DNA from: Mesorhizobium terrae
Lineage (GTDB): Bacteria; Pseudomonadota; Alphaproteobacteria; Rhizobiales; Rhizobiaceae
Direction of reading: 5' to 3'
Length of the DNA stretch: 64,000 nucleotides
NCBI RefSeq assembly: GCF_008727715.1
Contig: NZ_CP044218.1
Span: forward strand, 5,377,501 to 5,441,500
Below are positions 26,491 to 34,891 of the stretch, piece by piece; positions within the stretch are counted from its first letter, which is position 1; each line of letters starts with the position of its first letter. A program made the position numbers and the translations under genes. The notes under the pieces are model-generated. The model was not told the origin of the DNA. It searched no databases and saw nothing but the letters and a program-made list of their open reading frames with translations.

Positions 26491-27543
26491 TCAGGCGCGC
26501 TTTTTCTCTCCGACAGCGGTCGAGGCCTTCTTTGCGCGCGGCTTACGGGCCTTCACGACGGCCGGGGCAGCGGCTTCCAGCGGCGAAACAGCGGCCGCAT
26601 TGGTGCTTTCGACGGGCCGCGTTTCAAGAACCACGACACAGCTGTCGAGATCGTTCGTCGCCAGATGGGCGTAACGCATGGTCATCTGCAGCGTCTGGTG
26701 GCCGAGCCACATCTGAACGCGCCTGATGTCGATGCCGCCCTGAACCAGCCTGGAAGCACAGGTATGACGCAATATGTGCGGCACCACCTGGTCATCTGCG
26801 CCGAGGCCGACTTCCTGCTTCGCCTCGTTCCAGATCTGGCGGAATTGCGGCTGATTGAGCATGACGAACGGGCCTTTCGGCCGCCGGCCTTCACCCGAAA
26901 AAGCGACTGTGTCGCGCGCGCGCTGCGTCAAAGGAATGGTGCGGCTGCGGCCGGATTTGGTGATCCAGAAGCTGACGCGCATCGGCTGCAGATCGTTCCA
27001 GATCAGCCCGAGGGCCTCGCCGAGGCGGCAGCCGGTGTCGACCAGGAAGACCGAGAGCCGGTAAGCGTCTTCGCTGCGGCTGCGAATGGCCGCGAACAGC
27101 CGCGCCTCCTCGTCCTTTTCGAGGAAACGGATTCGTCCCGCCCGCTCCTTCTGGCGACGGAACTCTGGCAGACTGTGGATATCCCCCATTTTTTGAGCCT
27201 TGCGCAGCAATTTACTGAGCGCAGCCATCTTACGATTGATGGTTGCGTTGCTGTTGCCACGTTGGCGCAGGGTACCGACCAGGTTGTCGAGAGTGCCTTG
27301 GTCGAACGTACTAAAGCGTTCGCCAAGCAAAATCTCGTCTATTTCGCCGATGAACGAACTGACATTGTATTTATGTCGTCCATCGTCCCACAATATGTCG
27401 CGATAGGCTGAAAATAGTTCGCCGATCCGATAGGATTTCACCTCCCTTATATTGCCGGTGTTGTATTTCACCCGGATATTCTGAGACGTAAAAACTGCAA
27501 ATCGATCGGAGAGCGTGCTCTCCTGAAGCGCGTCTTGAGACAT
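26491..27543 (-). CDS. tyrosine recombinase/site-specific integrase
   Basis: A 350-residue tyrosine recombinase. The N-terminal SAM-like DNA-binding domain spans about 35-125 and the catalytic domain about 138-300, with R173 (DTGCRLGEAL), K196 (ITKSGRSRTIPL), H256-R259 (HILRH), H282 (LGHQTL) and nucleophile Y291 (MRYAHL) all present, so it should be active. The last 40 residues form an unusual Lys/Ala-rich tail (KARKPRAKKASTAVGEKKR) that may bind DNA non-specifically. No other phage or transposon gene is next to it and no attachment-site repeat is seen. It lies 245 nt downstream of a porin gene on the same strand. The start at 27543 is preferred over 27588. Confidence 0.87.
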   Translation of the reverse strand: MSQDALQESTLSDRFAVFTSQNIRVKYNTGNIREVKSYRIGELFSAYRDILWDDGRHKYNVSSFIGEIDEILLGERFSTFDQGTLDNLVGTLRQRGNSNATINRKMAALSKLLRKAQKMGDIHSLPEFRRQKERAGRIRFLEKDEEARLFAAIRSRSEDAYRLSVFLVDTGCRLGEALGLIWNDLQPMRVSFWITKSGRSRTIPLTQRARDTVAFSGEGRRPKGPFVMLNQPQFRQIWNEAKQEVGLGADDQVVPHILRHTCASRLVQGGIDIRRVQMWLGHQTLQMTMRYAHLATNDLDSCVVVLETRPVESTNAAAVSPLEAAAPAVVKARKPRAKKASTAVGEKKRA

Positions 27544-27734
27544 CTTTTTGCCACACCCCCCTGTGGATGCCCAAAGGCTTAACCACAAGGAGCCGTCCTT
27601 TCAAGAGAGCAACTTGCAATCGCCTCATTCCGGCAAACGACCGGAATCCCTTCGAAGCGACCTGCAAACTTGCTTCAGCTACCGTTCCACCCCCTTGATC
27701 CTTCTTCGTTCCCAAGCCCAACGCAGAAACAAAA

Positions 27735-27761
27735 GAACCCGGGCGCAGAACGCCCGGGTTC
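27735..27761 (-). terminator. terminator of porin gene 27789-28880
   Basis: A perfect 11-bp stem (GAACCCGGGCG and its complement) with a 5-nt loop. In the minus-strand reading it runs into TTTTGTTTC. It begins 27 nt after the porin stop codon. Confidence 0.8.
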
Positions 27762-27788
27762 GATATGTCATAGGAGACGCGACATCTC

Positions 27789-28880
27789 TTAGAAGTCGCG
27801 CTGGAAGCGCAGGATACCGCCAACGCCGTCCGACTTGGCGTGATACTTGCTGTTGCCGACATTGAAGTAATCAACTTCGGCCGTGATGGTGAAGCCCGGA
27901 ACCAGCTGGTGCGCGATGTTCGCAGCGAGACCGAAGGTCTTACCCTGGTCGTACGAAGCCTGCACGTTGAACGAGGTCTTCTCGTTGAACTTGTAGGTAC
28001 CGCCACCCCAGACAGCCCAGTTGCCGTCCCACTGCTTGTAATAGGTGTGGTTAATACCCTTATCCAGGTCTTCGCCGCCGTAGCCGCCCATCACCCAGAG
28101 ATCGATCTGGTCGGAGACCTTGACGTCGACGCGAACCTTGGCGGCGACTTCTTCCAGATTGCTGTCGTAAGCGACAACACCGACGATGCCACCCCAGCCA
28201 GCGGTGTACTTCACGCCGCCAACAATGTGCGGCACGTAGCTGTCGATGGTGTAGGCCTTGTCACCCTGTTCGAGCGAGACGATCGCCGAGAAGCCGCTGC
28301 CGGCGTCGAAGGTGTAGCTGATCAGGTTGGTGTCGAAACGGCCATAACCAACGATCGTATCGTCGATGACGTTACCGGCATAACCCGAGAAAGTGTTGAA
28401 AGCCGATTCGTCCTTACCGACGCGCAGGCCACCGAGCTGGATCCAGGCGAAGTTCAGCGTAACACCGTTGGCTGCAGCATAGTTGGAGGCACCGGCCTGA
28501 TCCCCAGACGAATTGGAGAAATCGAAGCGGGTCTCGGTGTAGGTCTTCAGGGTGCCGAGCTCGGTTTCCTGGCCGGTCCAGGTCTTCAGAGCGAAGCGGC
28601 CGCGCTTCCAATAGGTATCCTGCAGCTTGCCGGTCAGCACGTCACGAACATTCGTGGTGCCTTCGCGATCGCCCACGCCGATGTCATAACGGATGTAACC
28701 GCCGACGCGCAGGCAGGTCTCGGTGCCCGGGATGTAGAAGTAGCCAGCGCCGTAGACGTCGCAGATCTTGACGTATTCAGCGGGTTCCGGCTCGGCAACG
28801 ACGACAGCGTCGGCGGCGCGCGCACCGGAGACTGCGAGCAGTGCCGCAGCGGAGCCGAGGAGAAGGCTCTTGATGTTCAT
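27789..28880 (-). CDS. porin_2 family outer-membrane porin (copy 2)
   Basis: A 363-residue Omp2-type porin with the same signal peptide and mature N-terminus as the other two copies, ending GGILRFQRDF. A GGAGG site 7 nt before ATG 28880 sets the start. Its first 197 coding bases and the 17 bases before them are identical to those of the divergent copy 3 at 29588. Downstream the surface-loop regions differ (for example REGTTNVRDVLTG, and SSGDQAGASNYAAANG). It lies between the recombinase gene and tRNA-Ser. Confidence 0.92.
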   Translation of the reverse strand: MNIKSLLLGSAAALLAVSGARAADAVVVAEPEPAEYVKICDVYGAGYFYIPGTETCLRVGGYIRYDIGVGDREGTTNVRDVLTGKLQDTYWKRGRFALKTWTGQETELGTLKTYTETRFDFSNSSGDQAGASNYAAANGVTLNFAWIQLGGLRVGKDESAFNTFSGYAGNVIDDTIVGYGRFDTNLISYTFDAGSGFSAIVSLEQGDKAYTIDSYVPHIVGGVKYTAGWGGIVGVVAYDSNLEEVAAKVRVDVKVSDQIDLWVMGGYGGEDLDKGINHTYYKQWDGNWAVWGGGTYKFNEKTSFNVQASYDQGKTFGLAANIAHQLVPGFTITAEVDYFNVGNSKYHAKSDGVGGILRFQRDF

Positions 28881-28897
28881 TTTCTGACCTCCAGTCA
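28683..28897 (-). repeat. left arm of 215-bp perfect inverted repeat (porin 5' ends)
   Basis: Compared base by base, this stretch is the exact reverse complement of 29571-29785. It covers the ribosome binding site, signal peptide and first mature residues of porin copy 2. Outside it the two genes and leaders diverge at once. Confidence 0.93.
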
Positions 28898-29078
28898 GAA
28901 TCGAACGTCATTTTCGTTGGCGCAGCCGGTGAATGCGGCATATCACGTTGTTATTGCTTCGTTTTCTTATTCAGAAAGACACCGCGCGGCTATAACAAGC
29001 ACCGCGTTGATTGCGCCGCATAGCGTAAACGCCACTCAGTTAAGGGCGCGGACGATTTGATTTGAGCTGCCTGGAAGG

Positions 29079-29169
29079 TGGCGGAGAGGATGGGATTCGA
29101 ACCCACGAGACCCTTTTGAGGTCTACTCCCTTAGCAGGGGAGCGCCTTCGACCACTCGGCCACCTCTCC
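29079..29169 (-). tRNA. tRNA-Ser (anticodon GCT)
   Basis: A 91-nt class II tRNA. The acceptor stem GGAGAGG pairs with CCTCTCC, the discriminator is G and the CCA end is encoded. The anticodon loop is CTGCTAA, a long variable arm follows, and the T-arm reads GGGTTCGAATCCC. It reads AGC/AGU serine codons. It lies between the two divergent porins. Confidence 0.96.
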
Positions 29170-29587
29170 GTTGCCGGGCTGGATAAAGAAAAGGCCGGCC
29201 ACAATCAATAAGCCAACGCAGTTCGAACTCAAAAAACCGCGGCATCCACAGCGACGATTCTCCTGGGAGCCGGTCGAGCACTGCGATTCTTGAGAAGATT
29301 CGCCCGGAAACGCGGCTTTTCGGGACCTGGCGGAACCTCCTTGGTTAATGAGAGCTTTCCGCCATGGGCAAAATCGTGTCATTTGTGCAACAACGCTACC
29401 CGATCACGTCCGGACTGCCCTTCCGCCTGCACGATCCTTATTGAACCGGGCCGCCCGATGGGTAATGTCGATCTCGAAGAAGCGGCGCGCAGCGCATCTT
29501 TTTCAGCATGGGGATGGGGCAGGGAACGCTGTCCTTCAGCAAAAAATACCCAGACCCGTTTTTAAACTTTTGACTGGAGGTCAGAAA
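29170..29587. other. region between tRNA-Ser and porin copy 3 (no gene)
   Basis: This 418-bp stretch should contain the tRNA promoter (leftward) and the porin copy 3 promoter and leader (rightward). The last 17 bases are part of the inverted repeat. A frame upstream of the porin is open but lacks a start with a ribosome binding site and codon character, so I see no gene in it. Confidence 0.5.
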
Positions 29588-29785
29588 ATGAACATCAAGA
29601 GCCTTCTCCTCGGCTCCGCTGCGGCACTGCTCGCAGTCTCCGGTGCGCGCGCCGCCGACGCTGTCGTCGTTGCCGAGCCGGAACCCGCTGAATACGTCAA
29701 GATCTGCGACGTCTACGGCGCTGGCTACTTCTACATCCCGGGCACCGAGACCTGCCTGCGCGTCGGCGGTTACATCCGTTATGAC
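29571..29785 (+). repeat. right arm of 215-bp perfect inverted repeat (porin 5' ends)
   Basis: It is the exact reverse complement of 28683-28897. The two arms enclose 673 bp with tRNA-Ser and both porin leaders. Confidence 0.93.
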
Positions 29786-30736
29786 GCTGGCTTCGGCGAC
29801 GTCGGCTCGTTCGATGGCGCTCGCGCCAACGACCGCCTCACCGGCAAGGACCAGGGCACCTGGTGGAAGCGCGGCCGCTTCGCGCTGAAGACCTGGACCG
29901 GTCAGGAGACCGAGCTCGGCACCCTGAAGACCTACACCGAGACCCGCTTCAACTTCGGCAACTCGCAGAACTACGGCTCCAACAGCACGGCCAGCAGCTT
30001 CTCGCTGAACTTCGCCTGGATCCAGCTCGGTGGCCTGCGCGTCGGTAAGGATGAATCGGCCTTCAACACCTTCATCGGTTACGCCGGCAACGTCATCAAC
30101 GATACGCTGGTTCCTTACGGCGACTTCGACACCAACCTGATCAGCTACACCTTCGATGCCGGCAACGGCCTCTCGGCGATCGTGTCGTTCGAACAGGGTT
30201 CGGGTGGCGAATCGCGCATCCGTCGCCCCGGCGACACCTGGGTTATCGACAACAACACCATCGACAGCTACGTCCCGCACGTGGTTGGCGGCGTGAAGTA
30301 CACCGCTGGCTGGGGTGCGATCACCGGCGTCGTTGCTTACAACAGCAACTATGAAGAGTGGGCTGGCAAGGTTCGCTTGGATGTGAAGGCGACCGACCAG
30401 ATCGACCTGTTCATCATGGGCGGCTACGGCACCGACGACAATATCGACCGCAGCTTCTACAAGCAGTGGGGCGGCAACTGGGCTGTGTGGGGCGGTGGCA
30501 CCTACAAGTTCAACGAGAAGACCTCGTTCAACGCTCAGATTTCGTATGACGACGCCAAGAACCTCGGCGTGGCTGCAAACATCGCGCACCAGCTGGTTCC
30601 GGGCTTCACCGTCACGGCCGAAGTCGACTACCTGAACGAAGGCAACTTCGGCAAGCCGGACTACACCGGCAGCTGGACCAACGCCAACAAGAAGAACAGC
30701 GTCGGCGGCCTCATCCGCTTCCAGCGCGACTTCTAA
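29588..30736 (+). CDS. porin_2 family outer-membrane porin (copy 3)
   Basis: A 382-residue Omp2-type porin with signal peptide MNIKSLLLGSAAALLAVSGA and barrel end GGLIRFQRDF. The frame is open from 29348, but ATG 29588 with GGAGG 7 nt upstream begins the signal peptide. Its middle is closer to copy 1 (IRRPGDTWVIDNNTIDSYVPHVVGG versus the VKRVGDTWVSDNNTID version there), while its 5' end is identical to copy 2. The family thus looks like a mosaic shaped by gene conversion. A strong terminator follows. Confidence 0.93.
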   Translation: MNIKSLLLGSAAALLAVSGARAADAVVVAEPEPAEYVKICDVYGAGYFYIPGTETCLRVGGYIRYDAGFGDVGSFDGARANDRLTGKDQGTWWKRGRFALKTWTGQETELGTLKTYTETRFNFGNSQNYGSNSTASSFSLNFAWIQLGGLRVGKDESAFNTFIGYAGNVINDTLVPYGDFDTNLISYTFDAGNGLSAIVSFEQGSGGESRIRRPGDTWVIDNNTIDSYVPHVVGGVKYTAGWGAITGVVAYNSNYEEWAGKVRLDVKATDQIDLFIMGGYGTDDNIDRSFYKQWGGNWAVWGGGTYKFNEKTSFNAQISYDDAKNLGVAANIAHQLVPGFTVTAEVDYLNEGNFGKPDYTGSWTNANKKNSVGGLIRFQRDF

Positions 30737-30760
30737 GAACAGTCCCTACGGACTTTCTGA

Positions 30761-30797
30761 AAACCCGGCGGGCAACCGCCGGGTTTTTTCTTTTTTC
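30761..30797 (+). terminator. rho-independent terminator of porin copy 3
   Basis: An 11-bp perfect stem (AAACCCGGCGG and its complement) with loop GCAA, followed by a run of T interrupted by a single C. It starts 25 nt after the porin stop codon. Confidence 0.9.
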
Positions 30798-30891
30798 CTT
30801 CGTCATGCCGTTCCAGCGATCAGCAGCCAGTGCTTGCGCGGTTCGGTCGGTCGCTGTAGCCAGAACGCGAAACACCATCCGGGGCCTCTCC

Positions 30892-32004
30892 ATGCCAAAA
30901 CATCCTCCGCTGTCACCGATCGTCGCGGCGCTGCCGGCGACAGTGCCCTTCGTCGGCCCGGAGGCGCAGGAGCGCGACCGCGGCAAACCGTTCCGGGCTC
31001 GCCTCGGCGCCAACGAAAGCAGCTTCGGCCCGTCGCCGCGCGTCGTCGAGCGCATGAAGGCGATCGCCGGCGAGATGTGGATGTATTGCGACCCCGACAA
31101 TCACGACCTGAAGCTCGCCGCGGCGGCGCATCTCGGCATCTCGGCCGACAACGTCGTGGTCGGCGAAGGCATTGACGGGCTGCTCGGCCTGGTGACGCGC
31201 ATGTATGCCGGGCCGGACTTGGCGGTCGTAACCTCGCTCGGCGCCTACCCGACCTTCAACTTCCATGTCGCCGGCACCGGCGGGCGGCTGGTCACCGTTC
31301 CTTATGAGAAGGATCGCGAGAGCCTCGACGGGCTGCTGGCGGCGGTAAAGCGCGAAAACGCGCCGCTGGTCTATCTCTCCAATCCCGACAACCCGATGGG
31401 GAGCTGGTGGGAGGCGGCGGACATCAACCGCTTCATGGAGGCCCTGCCCGCAACCACCATGCTGGTGCTGGACGAAGCCTATGGCGAGCTCGGCCCTGCC
31501 TCGGCACTGCCTGCGGTCGACGTCAGCCGGCCTAACCTCATCCGCATGCGCACTTTCTCCAAGGCTTACGGGCTGGCCGGCATACGGCTTGGCTACGCCT
31601 TCGGCGAAGCCGGAGTGATCAGCGACTTCGAGAAGATCCGCAACCACTATGGCGTCAGCCGCATGGCGCAGGAGGCCGGCGTCACAGCGCTGGCCGACCA
31701 GGACTGGCTGCGGGCCGTGGTGGGCAAGGTCGAGGCGGGGCGCAAGCGAATCGCGACAATCGCCCGCGACAACGGTCTTACTCCCCTGCCCTCGGCCACC
31801 AATTTCGTCACGGTCGACTGCGGCCGCGACGGCGCCTTCGCGGCAAAAATCATGCAATCGCTGCTGTCGCGCGACGTCTTCATCCGCAAGCCGATGGCGC
31901 AGGGGCTGGATCGCTGCATCCGCATCAGTGTCGGCCTCGATCATGAGCTCGACATACTGGCCGAGGAACTGCCGGGCGCGGTTGCGGCGGCCCGAGGCAA
32001 CTAG
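30892..32004 (+). CDS. PLP-dependent class I/II aminotransferase (HisC-like)
   Basis: A 370-residue fold-type I aminotransferase resembling histidinol-phosphate aminotransferases. RLGANESSFGPSPRVV is the N-terminal arm, YLSNPDNPMGS the substrate/PLP region, LVLDEAYGEL the aspartate, and RTFSKAYGLAGIRLGYA holds the PLP lysine. The ATG at 30892 is chosen over an upstream extension rich in unusual codons. The amino donor and acceptor cannot be told from context, because it stands alone between a porin terminator and a convergent gene. Confidence 0.88.
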   Translation: MPKHPPLSPIVAALPATVPFVGPEAQERDRGKPFRARLGANESSFGPSPRVVERMKAIAGEMWMYCDPDNHDLKLAAAAHLGISADNVVVGEGIDGLLGLVTRMYAGPDLAVVTSLGAYPTFNFHVAGTGGRLVTVPYEKDRESLDGLLAAVKRENAPLVYLSNPDNPMGSWWEAADINRFMEALPATTMLVLDEAYGELGPASALPAVDVSRPNLIRMRTFSKAYGLAGIRLGYAFGEAGVISDFEKIRNHYGVSRMAQEAGVTALADQDWLRAVVGKVEAGRKRIATIARDNGLTPLPSATNFVTVDCGRDGAFAAKIMQSLLSRDVFIRKPMAQGLDRCIRISVGLDHELDILAEELPGAVAAARGN

Positions 32005-32062
32005 GCGCGACACCCAGCGCAGCCTACTCAATAGAATAGCCTATCGCGCGGAACCGGTATGC

Positions 32063-32647
32063 TCAGGCGCGCCTGGGCTTCGGCGCCGTCAAACCGCATG
32101 ACCGCAACATCCAGCGGCGGCCGTCGCTGCGCAGGTCGGTGAGGCTGAGCGGCTCGACATCGATGTGGCGGAAGCCGGCAAGCGGCGCCTGCAGCACATG
32201 CAGGATCGCGGCGCGGACGACCGTGGCGTGGGTGATAGCGACCGTATGACCTGGCTGGGCGACAAGGCTGTCGAGCAAATCCGAGACGCGGGCCGCGACA
32301 GCCGAGAAAGGCTCCCCTTCCGGCGGTGACGTGTCGGGATCGGTCAGCCAGCCCTGCGCCGCTTCCAGGGCCACCCGCTCGACCGCCTCGAAGGCGAGGC
32401 CGGCCCAGCCGCCATAGTGCTGGTCGCGCAGCGCCGGCGTTTCCACTGCGTCCAGCCCCAATGCTTCCGCCGTCTGGCGCGCGCGCCGGGCTGGAGCGGT
32501 GAGGAACCTATCCGCCGGATCGACAAGCCTGGCCAGGCGCGCCGCGGCGGTCACGGCCTTCGGCTCAAGCGGCTCGTCGGACGGGAAAAAGCCGCGCCGG
32601 CTGGCCGCGCTGGCGCCGCAGCAGATCAAGGTAAGACGTACGAGCAT
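32063..32647 (-). CDS. histidine-phosphatase-fold protein lacking the RHG catalytic motif
   Basis: A 194-residue protein of the histidine phosphatase (phosphoglycerate mutase-like) superfamily. The second half is intact: LTAPARRARQTAEAL, the GGWAGL region and the second histidine in VAITHATVVRAAI. The first motif, normally LIRHGE/Q, reads LICCGAS, so both the arginine and the phospho-accepting histidine are cysteine. It is therefore probably not a normal phosphatase. It may be a pseudoenzyme or use another chemistry. The start could be 32668; ATG 32647 aligns with the family. It converges with the aminotransferase gene. Confidence 0.75.
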   Translation of the reverse strand: MLVRLTLICCGASAASRRGFFPSDEPLEPKAVTAAARLARLVDPADRFLTAPARRARQTAEALGLDAVETPALRDQHYGGWAGLAFEAVERVALEAAQGWLTDPDTSPPEGEPFSAVAARVSDLLDSLVAQPGHTVAITHATVVRAAILHVLQAPLAGFRHIDVEPLSLTDLRSDGRRWMLRSCGLTAPKPRRA

Positions 32648-32931
32648 CAGGCAAGCATCTGGAATCACGGCCCCAACTGCCGGCAGGCTAGCACAAGTCC
32701 AGCGCGCGGCGGCGCCACGCGGCTCGACATGGCTGGGGAGGAAATTGCCCGCAAGGCTTGCGGGTCCGGCGATCAGCTTTCAAACTGCCCGGCGAATCCG
32801 CAGCGTCCTGGTCAATAGGATGCGATTTCACCAATCCGTCGATTTTCTGCCTGCGACGGAGATTTGCAAGGCTCTTGTAATCCGGCCGCCATACTGAGCC
32901 GCGATGACAGATCGAGCCCGAGAAGGACAGC

Positions 32932-33909
32932 ATGCAGGCGACATACTTCAATCCGCGGAGCATGATCTACGGGCTTCTCTCCGTCATTCTCTGGCCAGTC
33001 ATCTTCACCGCCAGCATGATCGGCTCGTATTTCGCTTTCGAAAGCGACCATCCGATCCTGTGGTTCAACGTCGTCTACCTCACCAGCATCGCCGTCATCG
33101 CGCTTTTCGAGCGTTTGATGCCTTATGAGCGGAGCTGGCTGGAGCCGGATGGCGAGACGTTCAACAATGTCGCCCACACCACGGTGACCAAGGGGCTGAC
33201 GCAGATCGCCGCCGCCATCACCACCTCGTTTCCGCTTCTGTTCGCGACCATCGCGCAACCGGCGCTGCACCCTTCCTATTCGCTGTGGCCAAGCGAAGCG
33301 CCGATGTTCGTGCAAGCCGTTCTCGGCCTGGTGATCGCCGAATTCGGGCTCTATTTCGCGCATCGGCTGAGCCACGAACGCCTGACGCTGTGGCGGTTCC
33401 ATGCGCTGCACCACAGCGTGGAGCGGCTGTGGGTGCTCAACACCGGGCGATTCCACTTCGTCGATTCGCTGTTCAAGATGCTGCTTGGCCAGTTGCCGCT
33501 CTATCTTCTGGGCGCGCCGCTGCCGGTGTTTCTGTGGCTGGGCGCGGTCTCGGTGTTCATCGGCCTGCTCACCCATTGCAACATCGACATGCGCACCGGC
33601 CTGCTCGACCGGATCTTCACCACGCCGCGCATCCATCGCTGGCACCATTCGCGCGACCTGCGCGAAGGCAACACCAATTATTGCGAGAACATCGTGATAT
33701 GGGACCAGGTGTTCGGCACCTATCTCAACCCGCCGCGCCCATCCTCGACCGACATCGGCATCAGCGGAACCATCGACAAGAGCTTCCTCGGCCAGATCGT
33801 GCAGCCCTTCTCCAAGGCCGGCATGCGGCGGATCATGGGCAAGGCTCCGCGCGAAAGCGACAGGAGCGTCCCAAAAAGCCAGGAACAGCCGGAGCGGCAG
33901 GAAGCCTAG
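32932..33909 (+). CDS. sterol desaturase / fatty acid hydroxylase family protein
   Basis: A 325-residue integral membrane di-iron protein. Histidine boxes HRLSH (144-148), HALHH (157-161) and HRWHH (235-239) are complete, with hydrophobic helices at about 13-35, 43-62, 127-146 and 188-214. The family includes sterol desaturases and lipid hydroxylases. In rhizobia such proteins may hydroxylate hopanoids, carotenoids or fatty acids; the substrate here is unknown. An AAGGA site precedes ATG 32932. It ends tail-to-tail with the RpiR gene, sharing the palindromic CTAG that is the stop codon of both. Confidence 0.85.
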   Translation: MQATYFNPRSMIYGLLSVILWPVIFTASMIGSYFAFESDHPILWFNVVYLTSIAVIALFERLMPYERSWLEPDGETFNNVAHTTVTKGLTQIAAAITTSFPLLFATIAQPALHPSYSLWPSEAPMFVQAVLGLVIAEFGLYFAHRLSHERLTLWRFHALHHSVERLWVLNTGRFHFVDSLFKMLLGQLPLYLLGAPLPVFLWLGAVSVFIGLLTHCNIDMRTGLLDRIFTTPRIHRWHHSRDLREGNTNYCENIVIWDQVFGTYLNPPRPSSTDIGISGTIDKSFLGQIVQPFSKAGMRRIMGKAPRESDRSVPKSQEQPERQEA

Positions 33910-34763
33910 GATGCATCCTGCTTGAGCGCGGACACCGCCATCTCGCTGTCGCGGATGTGTTCGTTGGCGTCGGGCTGGCGTTGCACCAGAAGGATGAACA
34001 AAAGATCGGTGAGCGCCAATTGCGCGTCGCGGGCCGAAATGGCGGAGGAGCGCACGCCATCGTCGTCGCCGACTGAATAGAGCACGACATCGGCGATGCG
34101 GCTGAGCGGATTGTTTTTCAGCGATGTCATGACGATGACCGCGGCGCCGCGGGCCTTGGCCAGTTCGGCGATACGCAGCGTCTCGATGCTGGCGCCGGAA
34201 TGCGAAAGCGCGAAGAGAACATCATTGCGCCCAAGCGAGGAGGCGCTGGCGAGCTGCACATGGCTGTCGCTGTCGTGCAGGACGTTGCGGCCCAGCTTCA
34301 TCAGCTTGATGGCGAAATCGCGCGCCACCAGCGCCGAGGCGCTGACGCCGGCAAGATGGATGCGCCCGGCCTTGTCCAGCCGGTCGAGCACCTCGCCGAT
34401 GGTCTGCTCGCTGTTGACCGACATGCTCTGCTGCATGGAGGCGAGCTTGGAGGCGACCAGCTTCTGCAGGACGGTCATATAGCCGTCGCCGCGCTCGATC
34501 GAGCCATGCACCATGCCGGCCGGCGCGTGCCATTGCTTGGCCTTGGCCTCGCTGACGGCGAGCTTCAATTGCTGATAGCTGGAATAACCCAGCTTCTGCG
34601 AGAACTTGACGACGCTGGACTGGCTGCGGCCGGTCTGCTCGGCCAGCGCCGCGGACGACAATTGCAGCATCTCGTCGGGATTATCGACGATGAACTGGCC
34701 GATCTGCCGATCGGCCGGCGCCATGGTGTCGAGCGTGGCGTGGATCTTCTTGAGAACCGACAT
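33906..34763 (-). CDS. RpiR/MurR family transcriptional regulator
   Basis: A 285-residue regulator. An N-terminal RpiR helix-turn-helix (residues 1-75, SSAALAEQTGRSQSSVVKFSQKLGY) is followed by a SIS sugar-phosphate-binding domain (about 125-250, GRIHLAGVSASALVARDFAIKL and NDVLFALSHSGASIETLRIAELA). Members such as MurR respond to MurNAc-6-phosphate. It is divergent from the murA-kinase-murQ-ABC-anmK genes and is the likely controller of the palindromes at 34792-34834 and 37050-37097. ATG 34763 is used; the longer frame would begin inside those operators. Confidence 0.9.
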   Translation of the reverse strand: MSVLKKIHATLDTMAPADRQIGQFIVDNPDEMLQLSSAALAEQTGRSQSSVVKFSQKLGYSSYQQLKLAVSEAKAKQWHAPAGMVHGSIERGDGYMTVLQKLVASKLASMQQSMSVNSEQTIGEVLDRLDKAGRIHLAGVSASALVARDFAIKLMKLGRNVLHDSDSHVQLASASSLGRNDVLFALSHSGASIETLRIAELAKARGAAVIVMTSLKNNPLSRIADVVLYSVGDDDGVRSSAISARDAQLALTDLLFILLVQRQPDANEHIRDSEMAVSALKQDAS

Positions 34764-34791
34764 AGAGCCTGCTTCTTTGCCAATCGGGCAA

Positions 34792-34834
34792 GGAATAGAA
34801 TATTCCAACGCAGGTTGACAGGGAAGAATATCCC
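34792..34834. promoter_or_regulatory. promoter with paired RpiR operator palindromes, murA side
   Basis: GGAATA-GAA-TATTCC (34792-34806) lies 23 nt before a TTGACA -35 box (34815-34820). A related palindrome GGGAAGAATATCCC (34821-34834) follows directly. A weak -10 (TCAACT) lies near 34837. The sites lie between the divergent RpiR gene and murA and probably control both. Confidence 0.6.
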
Positions 34835-34891
34835 GGTCAACTCTCGCCATGGTACCGCCAGTTCAACAGCTGCCGGAATGGACCCTGAACC

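Noticed and set aside
29079..29169. tRNA-Ser as the attachment site for the nearby tyrosine recombinase
   Set aside because: No second copy of the tRNA 3' end was found in the window, the recombinase does not abut the tRNA, and no cargo genes lie between them.
32063..32647. Assignment as CobC (alpha-ribazole phosphatase)
   Set aside because: The catalytic RHG motif is missing and no cobalamin synthesis gene is adjacent.
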